NCBI RefSeq assembly: GCF_000192865.1
Contig: NC_015276.1
Location: 2,976,001-3,040,000 of the forward strand
Length of the DNA: 64,000 bases
Source: Marinomonas mediterranea MMB-1
Lineage (GTDB): Bacteria; Pseudomonadota; Gammaproteobacteria; Pseudomonadales; Marinomonadaceae
Direction of reading: 5' to 3'
Shown here: one piece after another, positions 17,546 to 27,396 of the stretch
How the letters are laid out: each line of letters opens with the position of its first letter
Numbering within the stretch: position 1 is the stretch's first letter
Notes under the pieces: model-generated
Told to the model about the DNA's origin: nothing
The model's database searches: none
Seen by the model: only the letters and a program-made list of their open reading frames with translations
Program-made: the position numbers and the translations under genes

Positions 17546-17608
17546 TTGGTAACGCTTCGTATGTGGTTGGTAACAACTCGTAAGCACTTGGTATTTATCC
17601 CGTAAAAT
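17546..17608 (-). promoter_or_regulatory. Three 21-bp direct repeats, putative AraC-type operator
   Basis: On the plus strand TTGGTAAC begins at 17546 and 17567 and TTGGTATT at 17588, exactly 21 bases apart, that is two helical turns. The first two are followed four bases later by CGTA. The third has the related CCGTA one base further on. Paired boxes repeated at 21-bp steps are typical of AraC/XylS dimers. The site lies between the AAA-AraC regulator gene and the first reb gene, about 135 bases upstream of the latter. Confidence 0.65.
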
Positions 17609-17642
17609 GCCAATTTGCAGGCTCACACTCGAATTAAAAGAC

Positions 17643-18968
17643 TCAATGCCGGATGGGAAGTTGCAACAAAGGATGCGATAGCGCCTCCTCAACCACCAGA
17701 AATTCAGGGCTGGAATCGGCTTGCCCATATTGATCCCGATACACACCTGGACTCATGCCGACGGTTGACTTAAATTTTCTGACGAAAAAACTTAAATCTG
17801 AAAAACCCACATCATCACAGACCTGAGTCACCTGACGATTAGGGTTTTCGGCAAGAAGCGCCATTGCCTTCACGATCCGTAAACGCAACAACACCTGTTT
17901 AAAAGACATACCTAAATAGTGTTTGAACAAATAGGAAAGATGGGAGGGACTGATACAAGCCTGACTTGCTAGCTCATCCATGTTTAATGGCTTCTTATAA
18001 TTGTGATACAAATACACAATGGCTTTGTTTAACGCAGGGTGATTTATAGAATGATGAGAGAAGTCACCATCGTCCGAGAACATGTTACCCAACGGGTTCA
18101 TATTGTTTGGAACAATACTATTCGTAGACGGCACACTCAGATCAGCGCCTGCATATTGATACATCATATCCTTTGAATTTACTTTCACACTCAATAGGTC
18201 TTTCTGAATAACCGACGCCTTTTTATCACGCTCGGTGGCCATCGATGGGAAGCATTCCAACAATACCTCACGATTCACTATGGACGAATTTGCCTGAATC
18301 GCAAGCTTGTCCAAACAACGTTTCAACTGCTTAACATTACCCGGCCACGTGTAACCTTTGAGCACATCCCATGCACTCGACTGAAACGACAACCGAGCAA
18401 TCATTGGATTCTCCGCTTGATACATCTGCACCAACCCCTCAATATCTTCGAGTCGATTCATTAAAGTAGGCAATTCAATAGTCAGGCAGTGGTAGTAAAG
18501 CCAATTGCTAAATGTATCGTTTAGTCCTGATTCGACCGACGTGATGTTTTTGGTATCAGAAGAGCTCACTAAAAGACGTACATCTTGCTCTGCGGTATCA
18601 AAACGCAACCAAAATTGCTTGAGAGCGTCTAACCCCTGATCTGATAACAATTCAATATTTCGAATGTATAAACTGCCTCCGCCCGCTCTCGAATGATGTT
18701 CTTCCAGTTCACGAGCGAGGTTGTCTTGATCAATTTGATGGCAGCAAACAGTGACAAATGGAGCGCGTCCCGCACAGCCTAAATCATGAAGAATTTTAGC
18801 GGCGATGGCCTTCCCTGTTCCTGACAGGCCGAGAATAAAGACGGGCAAACGACTTTTAGACATCAACTTAAGTTGTTGCTTTGCCATCTGGATAAACGAA
18901 CTGGAGCCAACCCAAGCATCTTGGTTTTCATCGAATGAAATCGGGCGTGATAATTGAACTTGATTCAT
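17643..18968 (-). CDS. AAA-domain/AraC-type regulator of the reb locus
   Basis: 441 residues from the ATG at 18968, with GAGGGAAA upstream. The N-terminal ~230 residues resemble the AAA core of sigma-54 activators: Walker A GLSGTGK at 47-53 is intact, but the GAFTGA loop is missing and Walker B, normally GTLFLDEI, reads GSLYIRNI (98-105). ATP hydrolysis and sigma-54 contact are therefore unlikely. The C-terminal ~105 residues are a complete AraC double helix-turn-helix (MDELASQACISPSHLSYLFK, then VTQVCDDVGFSDLSFFVRKF). It probably acts as an AraC-type activator at the 21-bp repeats just downstream of its gene. The domain combination is unusual. Confidence 0.72.
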   Translation of the reverse strand: MNQVQLSRPISFDENQDAWVGSSSFIQMAKQQLKLMSKSRLPVFILGLSGTGKAIAAKILHDLGCAGRAPFVTVCCHQIDQDNLARELEEHHSRAGGGSLYIRNIELLSDQGLDALKQFWLRFDTAEQDVRLLVSSSDTKNITSVESGLNDTFSNWLYYHCLTIELPTLMNRLEDIEGLVQMYQAENPMIARLSFQSSAWDVLKGYTWPGNVKQLKRCLDKLAIQANSSIVNREVLLECFPSMATERDKKASVIQKDLLSVKVNSKDMMYQYAGADLSVPSTNSIVPNNMNPLGNMFSDDGDFSHHSINHPALNKAIVYLYHNYKKPLNMDELASQACISPSHLSYLFKHYLGMSFKQVLLRLRIVKAMALLAENPNRQVTQVCDDVGFSDLSFFVRKFKSTVGMSPGVYRDQYGQADSSPEFLVVEEALSHPLLQLPIRH

Positions 18969-19111
18969 TGCTCTTTCCCTCAACGTTATTCGTGATAAAC
19001 AAGTCATGTCGAACGATGCAAACCTCAGTCGGTTAGCATGCTATCGAGATGACCTTACGTAGGGAAAATTAGCGATATTCAAGTCGATTAAACGGATCAC
19101 TTTCGGATCAC

Positions 19112-20505
19112 TTACTTAGGAAGGTGTTTATAACGCTCCTTTTTTTGACGTTGCGAAAACGTTTTCCACTCCTTGCGATCACTGTCTATTACCAATGACA
19201 AGACGATCTCCCAAATCAACAAGTGACGAAATACGTAGCAATTTGATTTGGGGCACAATATCCCTAAACAAACCAAATCATGAACAGGTTTAATACCCGT
19301 CACCGATTTTATAGAGAGAAAATAATCGATCACCTCCACTTTTACCGCCATGCCAGCGCAAGCAATAAACTTCAGCAACGAAACTTGAACGTGTGTTAGC
19401 TCCAGCAATGTTCGTATCGTAGTCTTATATAATGGTTCAGGAAACACTTTGTCCCCCTGCGTAGACTCAATCAGCGCTTTTAAAATGGCAGGATGCCCAT
19501 TAGAACGTTTAATTGATAATTGCCTAAGCAACTCAAGCTGACTTGGTGGAAGTGACTGAGGTTTTGTATAGAAAGACGCCAACGATTCGCAAGCACTGTC
19601 ATTAAGCGCACCCAAAGAGATTGTGTGAGCATGTTTTAACCAGTCAGGGGGATAGGTAAAAAGCCCAATATCAGTTAGTCCTAAAATCAGAAAAAGGCGC
19701 TGCTTTTTACTGATTTCAATAAACTCTTCAATAAAGTGCAACTGCTTCGAGTTCGCAGCGTGTAGGTTATCTATTGCGATCGCAGAAACAGAGGATTCAA
19801 GTGCTTTCTGGACCAGTAACGTCATAGCAAGCGCCTCTAGTTCACCTAATCGAGATGGAGAAAGGTGAGATAATGCATAGCGCTCCGCAGAATCGAGCGT
19901 TACACCAACCCAGTCCAATAAATAAAAATACAGTAATGACGTATTCGCCAGCGCCTTTATCACAAGGCGTACACTGGCGTCATCAAGGTCATTAGAAATA
20001 CAAAGTATTGCCCGACAAAAGCGGCGAGTAAAAGCATCATTAGGTTCGATAGGTACATAAACAGAGTGTTTATTCGTATGCTGTAGCTGGTCCAAAAAGC
20101 GCTTTATAAGCGCCGTCTTACCCACCCCTTGCATACCCTGAATACAGGCGGCACTCTGCGACGATAAATTGAGGTTATAAAGTTGCTGTAATTGCACTAA
20201 CTCCCAATCTCGTCCCACAAACGGTTCATCGCCTTTCTGAACCGCTTTAGCGTAGTTCAGTAGTGGCAGTGGTACATCTTCCATAAGATAGTCCACAGAC
20301 ACATCAAAAAAACAGGCTAAATGCGTTACCGTCCTAAACAAAATATTCTTTCCGGCTTCTGCACGCTTAATAGACGCGACTGATACCGCTAATCGACGCT
20401 TTGCACACTCTTCAGCCAGCTTTTCTTGGCTATAGCTTTTTTTTTTCTCAATAACTTGAGCGTATGTTTGTTTATCGAGATACGTCCATGTAACAATTTA
20501 TCCAC
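19112..20505 (-). pseudogene. HTH-STAND ATPase regulator, split by a -1 frameshift at an A10 tract
   Basis: A GTG at 20505 with TAGGAG six bases upstream opens MDKLLHGRISINKHTLKLLR, the first part of an Xre-type HTH. In the next frame the same HTH continues: KKKSYSQEKLAEEC, then VSVASIKRAEAGK and LACFFDVSVDYLMED, followed by a STAND/AAA ATPase with FVGRDWEL and Walker A GMQGVGKT (about residues 38-76 of the frame from 20341). The two frames meet at ten T on the plus strand (20437-20446). Eleven would restore one protein of about 465 residues. As written the gene is broken. Alternatives are sequencing error, slippage-based decoding or phase variation. It probably regulated the reb locus or the divergent oxidase gene. 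Confidence 0.75.
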
Positions 20506-21018
20506 AATACTCTCCTACCATCGCAATGAACACGACTTGGATACCGTTTGACTTGATAAATCTACATCAACCAACAAGGTTATGATTTTATTATATTTTT
20601 CAGAGCGAAAGGACTGATTTCATGCGCTAGCCCTTAAAAAGCAGAATCCCCGACCAGATTGAGCGGGGTTCATGTAAAAGTGAGGTATTAAACTAATTTA
20701 TAAATGTGTAAACGTAAATTACACTTGATTACACTTAGCCAGGGAAGGGACGCTAAAATCAAGAAATACGACATTAATGACGTGATCTAAAACGTCAAAT
20801 GCTCATACTCAACATAAGCACAACAATACGAAGAGCCCATCCATTCGAATCAAAACTTGATTTGATTAAGTACAGTCTTTAAAAAAACCGACTCGTCGTA
20901 TTATCGGCAATCGACGTCTAAACATAGCCGACAATTGACACCAAACTGATACTGCTTTTTTCCTCGGTTTCAAATACCTTTCCTTATTGTGCGATTTATT
21001 AACCAAAAGGAATGAACG
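20506..21018. other. Intergenic region between the STAND regulator and the oxidase gene
   Basis: About 510 bases, AT-rich, with no convincing gene. An imperfect hairpin with ATCCCCG and CGGGGTT arms lies at about 20645-20675; on the minus strand it is followed by CTTTTT after a few bases and could be a terminator. Divergent promoters must lie here. Confidence 0.5.
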
Positions 21019-22746
21019 ATGACAGAAGCCCAAAAAATCGAGCAAATAAATCCAGAAGACCAACGTTCAGAGGTACTTAAAGTTCACACTTCAGCCATTA
21101 ATAACGCCGTATTATTTCGTCAAGAGATGATCGCGAACAACTTCCCTAGCGAGCGCCTATTAACCGCTCAAAACAACGGGCCAACCACTCTTCCAGGCCT
21201 AAACAACTACCAAGCAGAAAGCCTGATTTTCAACACCCGTTACCAATATCACCCTTTTGTTATCGTCATGTGCCAAACCACAGAAGAAGTACAACAAGCC
21301 TATAAAACAGCCATCAATTACGAACTACCAGTTCGAGTACGCGCTGGCGGCCATGATCACGCTGGGGAATGCAGCGGCGATAATGTGATACTCATTGATG
21401 TCACTGGCCTTAAGCACTTTGAGCTAGACAAAGATACAAACGTCGCCACCATTGGTGCTGGCTACCGCTTTTACCAACTGACCCCAAAGCTGGCCGAAGA
21501 AGAGCGCATGATCGCCCACGGTACCTGTGCTACTGTCGGTCTAACCGGCTTTATTCAAGGCGGAGGCTGGGGGCCATGGACACGAAAACATGGCATGTGC
21601 TGTGAATCATTAGTTGGTGCAACCTTGATTCTTGGCGATGGAACACTCATCGAATTAAGTGATAAAGACACAGAAGAGAATAAACAAGAACTGCTTTGGG
21701 CACTGCGCGGTGGTGGTGGCATGAGCTACGGCATCATCACAGAACTCAAGCTCCAAACCTTTGCTCTGCCTAAAGAAATTCATCGCTTTGAAATTGAATG
21801 GAATGTGACCAAACAAAAAAAATCGAAACACCGCTACTGCACACCTCAAAATGACACTCCCACAATCAAGCTACTCAGACAATGGGAAAAGGCCATCACG
21901 TCAAAAGAGACACCTCAACTCTTAGGCACCAATCTCCAAATCAATGCGATTCCCTCCTCTAGCGACACTACTGATGTCACCAAGCTGCATCATCACAGTC
22001 TAATGTACGGCTATTGGGAAGGTACCAAAGCGGAACTGGAAAACTTCATCCATGATTACTTTAAAAACGTGACACGCGATCAAGTCACCATCCATGAAGC
22101 TCATGGCGCAGGATACGATATCAAGTACGACCATGGGCTGATGAGTAACTGGGCAAGAAACTCCTTATATGATGTCAGTAAGCGTCTAGGAAAAAGCGGC
22201 ACATTAACACAGGAAGGCACCCCCTTCACACCGGATTACGATGCGCCGGCTCCCCATAAACTGACCTCGCGTTTTGTCAAAAAAGAAGGTCTCGAAAAGA
22301 AAGGCCATGAGCAACTTTTACAATCCCTCACCTCCCCTTTAGTACGCCTTGAAAATGAGCAAAATGGATTGTTTAGCTATGTGACTTTGGGGGCAATACA
22401 AGGCGAGTTCTATCAATCTCAACATAACCTACCCGATATAGCCTTCCCTTATCGTAATCGCCAATACACGATCCAATATCAGACGTGGTGGAACTTAGAC
22501 ATTGAGCAAAAACTAGAGCAGCAAGATAACAAAGTATACATAAGCACGAACCGCGCAATGGATTGGATCGATATGGGGCGCGAAGCGGAAATCGAAAATA
22601 CTGATGGTGCTTTTATCAGTTTCAAAGACCCAGCCATTCCAACAGAAATCTATTTTAACGACAGTTATGATAGGTTAGTAAAGGTTAAAAAGAAGTATGT
22701 CAAAGACACATTCAATCACCTAAGAACTCGAAAAACCATCATCTAA
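21019..22746 (+). CDS. Berberine-bridge-type FAD-linked oxidoreductase
   Basis: 575 residues, with AAAGGAA upstream. A PCMH-type FAD domain (residues ~80-260) holds VRAGGHDHAG and GTCATVGLTGFIQGGGWGP, whose His and Cys match the two residues that carry FAD covalently in BBE enzymes (8-alpha-histidyl and 6-S-cysteinyl). Later DGTLIELS and LLWALRGGGGMSYGI are typical of the family. The C-terminus is longer than usual. Substrate unknown: known members oxidise sugars, alkaloids or secondary metabolites. No signal peptide. Single gene between the reb regulators and a terminator. Confidence 0.82.
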   Translation: MTEAQKIEQINPEDQRSEVLKVHTSAINNAVLFRQEMIANNFPSERLLTAQNNGPTTLPGLNNYQAESLIFNTRYQYHPFVIVMCQTTEEVQQAYKTAINYELPVRVRAGGHDHAGECSGDNVILIDVTGLKHFELDKDTNVATIGAGYRFYQLTPKLAEEERMIAHGTCATVGLTGFIQGGGWGPWTRKHGMCCESLVGATLILGDGTLIELSDKDTEENKQELLWALRGGGGMSYGIITELKLQTFALPKEIHRFEIEWNVTKQKKSKHRYCTPQNDTPTIKLLRQWEKAITSKETPQLLGTNLQINAIPSSSDTTDVTKLHHHSLMYGYWEGTKAELENFIHDYFKNVTRDQVTIHEAHGAGYDIKYDHGLMSNWARNSLYDVSKRLGKSGTLTQEGTPFTPDYDAPAPHKLTSRFVKKEGLEKKGHEQLLQSLTSPLVRLENEQNGLFSYVTLGAIQGEFYQSQHNLPDIAFPYRNRQYTIQYQTWWNLDIEQKLEQQDNKVYISTNRAMDWIDMGREAEIENTDGAFISFKDPAIPTEIYFNDSYDRLVKVKKKYVKDTFNHLRTRKTII

Positions 22747-22755
22747 TATCCGCCA

Positions 22756-22787
22756 AAATGGAAGCCACAGGCCGTGGCTTCCATTTA
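22756..22787 (+). terminator. Terminator after the BBE oxidase gene
   Basis: AAATGGAAGCCAC and GTGGCTTCCATTT form a perfect 13-bp stem with a five-base loop ten bases after the stop codon. The T run is short. Confidence 0.7.
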
Positions 22788-22875
22788 ACCGGACTATCAA
22801 ACTCAACATCCGTGGCTCTTCTGTCGAGTTTTAAGGCAAAGTAACTATATTGGGCGTCTCTTGTACTATTAGGTG

Positions 22876-22934
22876 CAAAAAACCAAACACTGGGTTCTGC
22901 TTTCGTAACTCACTTAGACAGTGAGTAAATTTGA
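22876..22934. repeat. Degenerate copy of the tRNA-Val downstream/terminator region
   Basis: About 58 bases from GCAAAAAACC to GTGAGTAAATTT match, in the same orientation and at roughly 85% identity by eye, the sequence at 53561-53620 between the tRNA-Val gene and its terminator. The shared core includes GCTTTCGT and ACTCACTTAG. No tRNA gene remains here. It could be the left end of an island or a remnant of a duplicated tRNA operon. Confidence 0.6.
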
Positions 22935-23013
22935 TGCCACCACTCCCACATAGTGAACAAACGGATCACCGCATGATGAATAACGACGAGCTGAATCCTA
23001 TGTAACTTGAAAC

Positions 23014-23633
23014 TTACCTAGCGAAAGCCGAACGAATGAGGCCAACCCCAGCTAGGGTAAATAAACCCGCCACGACACCACTCACCCAACGGCGGCATCG
23101 CTGATACCCTTGCATCACTCCTTTCATTGAGAAAAGAAGCGTATATAATGCGTTTACCGCGAACCCAACAACGATACAAACGCTCGTAGCAGCGGCAACC
23201 GACCAAATACTATCATTTGCATCCAAGCCAATGGAAAGTGCGGCCATCCATGCAATGACCGACTTAGGATTGGAGATATTTAGCAACAGCCCCTTAAAAA
23301 ACCAATTTCGGCTCTGAATTGATGTTGTGCTCTCGGATTCGGGTTGCAAGGCAGAGCGAGCAGACACAAACGCTAGCCACAGTAAGTACAAACCACCTAA
23401 GACCTTTAGCACCATCAGGACGTAGAACGAACTTTGAAGCACTGCTCCCATACCACTCGCAGCGATCCCCCCCAGAAGACAAGACCGCAAGATAAGCCCA
23501 AACCGTAAATGAAACTCACCTTTCGACCATGACTCATCGCAACCGTTGCATTCGAAATAGTCGCAGGCCCTGGTGATACAGCAACGACAAAGAAAGCCAT
23601 CCCAATCGATACTAGGGAAACGAAATCATTCAT
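23014..23633 (-). pseudogene. LysE/RhtB-family exporter, frameshifted at a G7 tract
   Basis: Two overlapping frames together make one ~205-residue LysE-family amino-acid exporter. The frame from the ATG at 23633 gives MNDFVSLVSIGMAFFVVAVSPGPATI (the family PGP motif near residue 23) and runs to GLVFWGG. The second frame continues GGIAASGMGAVLQSSFYVLMVLKVLGGLYLLWLAF and NPKSVIAW, also family-typical, to the stop at 23014. They meet at seven C on the plus strand (23467-23473), and one extra base restores the frame. Inner-membrane protein with about six helices. Either a real loss, a contingency tract, or a sequencing error. Confidence 0.75.
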
Positions 23634-23802
23634 GTTCTTTACCTTTAGAGTATTTCAGCATATAAAAAACTACAGGTGACCATAACAACGCCTCTGCAAG
23701 AGGACATTTGTGCAGCCAGTAGTATTGAGGTCATTTTACCTGTATCGGGGTGGCTAGCTTCAATTTTAATACTAGACATAATAACTCCCAACGAGAGTTA
23801 GC

Positions 23803-23952
23803 ATGTCTGACCATAGCATATTATTTGTCGGATTGGACACTCACAAAGAGTTTGTTCAAATCGCTTACATACATACCTCGGATACAGATCCAGAATGCTC
23901 GAATCATGCAAAGATCGTCGTGTTAGAGTTAATGTCACGTCTATCATATTAA
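23803..23952 (+). pseudogene. IS110-family transposase, N-terminal remnant
   Basis: A 49-codon frame begins MSDHSILFVGLDTHKEFVQIAY, the start of the DEDD domain of IS110/IS1111-type transposases (GxDxHKxxxxxA). It stops within 50 codons; the rest of the gene (normally 300-400 residues) is absent. The following 300 bases (to ~24270) hold short translatable fragments but nothing I can identify. Confidence 0.65.
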
Positions 23953-24174
23953 AGATTAATAAGTACGATGGTAAACGTACAGTTCTTAGCGATGAAAGTA
24001 CTCAATTTCAATAGACACATAGTGATAAAGCACGGCGAACACAGCGTGAAATACAATGATAGTAAGGAGTGTCAGACAAACTAGCTTCTTGATCTCGACG
24101 CTATCGTTAAATACCAAGAGAAACTTCCTCATCCTTGAGTATGTTATTTGAAACGAACGAGTTATCGATTTGGC

Positions 24175-24210
24175 GTCAATAAAGTTATGGGGCGCCTGTC
24201 TTATTAGAAA
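24175..24210 (-). repeat. Possible end fragment of the 330-bp repeat family
   Basis: AAAGTTATGGGGCGCCTGT near 24180-24200 resembles the outer end of the repeat copy at 26405-26660 (AAAGCTATGGGATGCCTGT). Only about 30 bases are similar, so this may be a decayed copy or chance. Confidence 0.35.
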
Positions 24211-24281
24211 ACCAAAACGCCGAAATAACTAAGAAGAAGGTTTCTTTATAAGTTATCAATTAGTATTTGCACTATAAAACG

Positions 24282-26090
24282 TTAAGCTTCAATCAGGGAA
24301 TATTTCTCTTGATGCTCTAAGTAAAGCGATTGCAATTCATCAATGCCTTTCAGGTCGCCCGCTTCGTCTCGGTAACTAAGGGTGTGGTCAATCGCCTCAC
24401 CTTGCCATTCTTTTTCAATGTCTAAGCGCTTAGACGTTTGTTTGAATTCCTCTATAAAGTCATTGATGGCTTTCAATAGATGATAAGAAGAAGGTTCCTC
24501 TGAGACCACCGCGGAGTAATAAAACGGATCAGGTAAAATACTGTTAATCACTTCGACCTTGTTATGCCAAGGACTGGCCGGGTTAACCGACGCCCAATGG
24601 AATACAGGATGGTCGGCGGCAAAAGCATCAATCGAGCCATTAGCCAGAGCATCGTGCACCCTTGAGATGTCTCCATAAGCGATGAGGTTTGACAGTTTTA
24701 TCTTGCCGCCAGGTTTGTGCTCATTTTCTGCCCAACGAAAACCTTGTTCTTCTAACGTGGTTAAGGCAGCGGGGTCATTAACTACTCCGAGCACCTTGCC
24801 TTCTAAATCAGACAGATGCTTGATTGAGGAGTCATTGGCTTGGCGACACAAGACAAACTTGAGGTAGGTGTAGGTGTCTGAAAAGGCAATACCTTGATAA
24901 AAATCACTAGGCGGTACGGCACACCAAACCACATCCGCGTTGGGTTGGCCCTTTTCTTTTCCTGCAAACAACAGTTCGGTTAGAAGATCCCAAGGATGTT
25001 CTATGAATTCACATTTGACCCCCAACCAATCAGCAAAGGCTCTGGCATACTCCGCATCCAGACCTTGAATAGCGCCATTGGATGAACGGCGAAATGTCAC
25101 ACCAACCAATGCAGGGTCTACAGCAACACGAATGACGCCACGCTTTTTAATATCCGCTAATTTATCAAATGAAGGCGTATTGTAGACATGATTGGCTTTT
25201 AAAAATTGGTTAATGCCATCTTCGATCAAATCCTCATCGCGAGTAAGATAAGAGTCTAAAGATTGGGTTATATCAGAAGCCCAACCTACCTTATTTATAG
25301 CTCGATTTGAGGATTCTTTACTGGCTTCGAGCAATTCAAATACCACTGAATTGTGTTCACTGATAGTTTCTAAACGATCAGACATTTGAGAAAAACGCGC
25401 TTGGATATCGGATAAGGAAGACGCAATTTCCACATCCAACGTGTTGAGCTCCTGATCAATTGTGCTCATCGTTTTCTGAAGAGACTGAGTCACACTGGAT
25501 AAATCAATCAGTTTTACCGCTTCATTGGTTTGTACCATGGTTTTTTTAGCAAGCTCACCAACCTCTTTCGCAACGACCGCAAAACCTCGTCCTTGATCTC
25601 CCGCACGAGCCGCTTCAATAGTGGCATTGAGCGCAAGCAATTGAATGCCTTTTCCGATGTCTTCGATATTATTGAGAACCTTAGTCGCCCCTTCTGCTTT
25701 AGCGTCCAATTCGTGACTAATACGAGCCAGTTCATTACTGATTGCAAGGGTTCTTTGCTCGACCGACTGTCGAGTATTCTCCCTAACTTGGCTGGCGCCA
25801 TTAGTACTGGTTTCTATTTCTTCGCGTGTTTGGCTCAACCCAGTACGTAAATTATGAGAACGAACATCTATTTCGCGCATTAAACTGTCTTGAGCTTCCC
25901 CTGCTGTACTTGCAAACCTGAGTAAATTTTGCAAAAAATTCAGTGCGCTAGACACACCATGAGTATAAGTTTCAAGAGTACTATTCTGTTGGTTTTTTTC
26001 AGAATCTTGATTTTGAGAGATGTCATTTAGGCGGCTATCGTCAATAACGAAACGAGGTGCTTTCTGTTTTTTAAATAATCTATTTAACAT
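24282..26090 (-). CDS. Soluble chemoreceptor with C-terminal solute-binding domain
   Basis: 602 residues from the ATG at 26090 (MLNRLFKKQK), with GAGG seven bases upstream; the longer frame adds 20 residues without a ribosome site. Residues ~50-285 form a methyl-accepting chemotaxis signalling hairpin with the tip ALNATIEAARAGDQGRGF at 153-170, the site that contacts CheA/CheW. Residues ~311-560 are an amino-acid-type solute-binding domain (SBP_bac_3: GVIRVAVDPALVGVTF, GLDAEYARAFADWLGV, VWCAVPP). There is no membrane segment and no signal peptide. The order is the reverse of normal receptors, so the ligand domain should be cytoplasmic. A cytoplasmic metabolite sensor is the likely role. Confidence 0.8.
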   Translation of the reverse strand: MLNRLFKKQKAPRFVIDDSRLNDISQNQDSEKNQQNSTLETYTHGVSSALNFLQNLLRFASTAGEAQDSLMREIDVRSHNLRTGLSQTREEIETSTNGASQVRENTRQSVEQRTLAISNELARISHELDAKAEGATKVLNNIEDIGKGIQLLALNATIEAARAGDQGRGFAVVAKEVGELAKKTMVQTNEAVKLIDLSSVTQSLQKTMSTIDQELNTLDVEIASSLSDIQARFSQMSDRLETISEHNSVVFELLEASKESSNRAINKVGWASDITQSLDSYLTRDEDLIEDGINQFLKANHVYNTPSFDKLADIKKRGVIRVAVDPALVGVTFRRSSNGAIQGLDAEYARAFADWLGVKCEFIEHPWDLLTELLFAGKEKGQPNADVVWCAVPPSDFYQGIAFSDTYTYLKFVLCRQANDSSIKHLSDLEGKVLGVVNDPAALTTLEEQGFRWAENEHKPGGKIKLSNLIAYGDISRVHDALANGSIDAFAADHPVFHWASVNPASPWHNKVEVINSILPDPFYYSAVVSEEPSSYHLLKAINDFIEEFKQTSKRLDIEKEWQGEAIDHTLSYRDEAGDLKGIDELQSLYLEHQEKYSLIEA

Positions 26091-26404
26091 GTTATGACCT
26101 CTACAGCGGATGATGAAGATACGAATGAGAAACTCACTAACTAAAGGCAATATTCATGCCCATTCCGATAGAGAGACATTAGAAAAGTAGCCATCAAACA
26201 TGGCATGGTTTGCTAGGAAAGGTACGAATCAGTCTTATGAGCTTCAGTCTTATCAGAGAAGCAGCCTATTTTTAAGGCAGGAGTGAGCAAGAAGGTTAAT
26301 ATCTTCCCTCGCGTTATTTATAAGATAGACGCTTATTAAAAGTGAATACAACCTCACAAAATGGATCTGGCTGTGATACGTATTAGTGCATTTTGGGATT
26401 CTAC

Positions 26405-26660
26405 ATGGAGTGACCATAAATCATGCTAAGAAGACTTTTTTTGATCGTTTTTACTCGTCTATCGACGTAGTTTTACCCAGGTTGTAAGTGATTGGCAAGT
26501 CGAATTCCTCGGACACTTGTTTCTGATCTTGGTTGCTCTGCCTCTCAACGGATTACGCGACTAAAACGCCGATTAATCTGATCTTAGGCGCTTTCGCTTC
26601 CAACAATTTGAGGCGACCTAACCAACCGAGCAAAGCTATGGGATGCCTGTATTAGAACTT
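26405..26660 (-). repeat. 330-bp repeat family, copy D (truncated)
   Basis: Shares with copies A, B and C the segments TTTTACCCAG, GTAATTGGCAAG-like, CTGATCTTGGTTG and GCGACNTAACCAA. The end that carries the mini-ORF in the other copies is missing past about 26405. Non-coding in all frames. It lies upstream of the chemoreceptor gene on the minus strand and just after the aldo/keto reductase remnant. The rest of 26091-26701 shows no gene. Confidence 0.7.
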
Positions 26661-26701
26661 TATTTAGCCTGTGTTAGAACTAATGCTTATATACAGTCAT
26701 G

Positions 26702-27395
26702 TCAAACAAGACGCTGTATGGCTTCCATTTCTCTTTGAGAAAGTTTGATATCTAGAGCAGCGACATTTTCTCTCAGATGCTCAATATTGGAAGCCCCTGG
26801 AATTGGCACAATCGTAGGAGATAACGCAAGCAACCACGCCAAAGCTATCTGCTGCGTTGACACACTATGTGCTTTAGCGAAAGATTCTAGATCAATTTTC
26901 TTTTGAATGAGCATGCCCATACCTAGAGGGAAATAAGCAAAAAAAGGAATTTGAGCGGCGTCACAGAAGTGAACGACATCAGAAGAGTCTCGACTTCCAA
27001 AAAAATGGGCATTTTGAACCGCGTCTACCTTGACGATAGAGGCTGCCTCTTCTATTTGCTCGATTGACGCACTACTTAACCCTATATGTTTAATTAAGCC
27101 CATTTTTTGAAGCTCAGCAAGGCATTCCATTGACTCCACTAATGGCACTCCAGAACCTTTTAGTGGGCCGCCCGCCAGTCTTAAAAACACAAGATCTAAT
27201 GAAGGTTTCCCAAGGTTTTCAAGATCTCGTTTCACAGTAACTTCAATTTCATCTGCCGTTGCAGCCGGTTCTGGACGACCACTTACTCCGACCTTAACAC
27301 CAACCTTGGTTGAAACTATCAGGTTCTTTGAATAAGGGAATAACGCTTCTTTGATCAATCCGGTTGATAACTTTATTGCCTAATTTTGGTTGCAT
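26702..27395 (-). pseudogene. Aldo/keto reductase with internal deletion
   Basis: An ATG at 27395 with GGAGGAATGAC upstream starts MQPKLGNKVINRI, the family N-terminus. The reading then jumps to another frame that continues as LIKEALFPYSKNLIVSTKVG to the normal C-terminus (PIPGASNIEHLRENVAAL). About 55-60 codons are gone at the junction near 27355, including the expected catalytic Asp and Tyr. The remaining frame (26702-27358, 218 residues) cannot be an active reductase. The start overlaps the region of the MarR stop codon, so the two were one operon. Confidence 0.75.
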
Positions 27396-27396
27396 G

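Noticed and set aside
17413..17642. Sigma-54 promoter for the reb genes
   Set aside because: I looked for TGGCAC-N5-TTGC on the minus strand and found only a partial TTGGCA without the -12 element; the AAA domain also lacks GAFTGA.
23953..24270. Second transposase gene after the IS110 remnant
   Set aside because: Short translatable fragments only, with stops; nothing resembles a known transposase.
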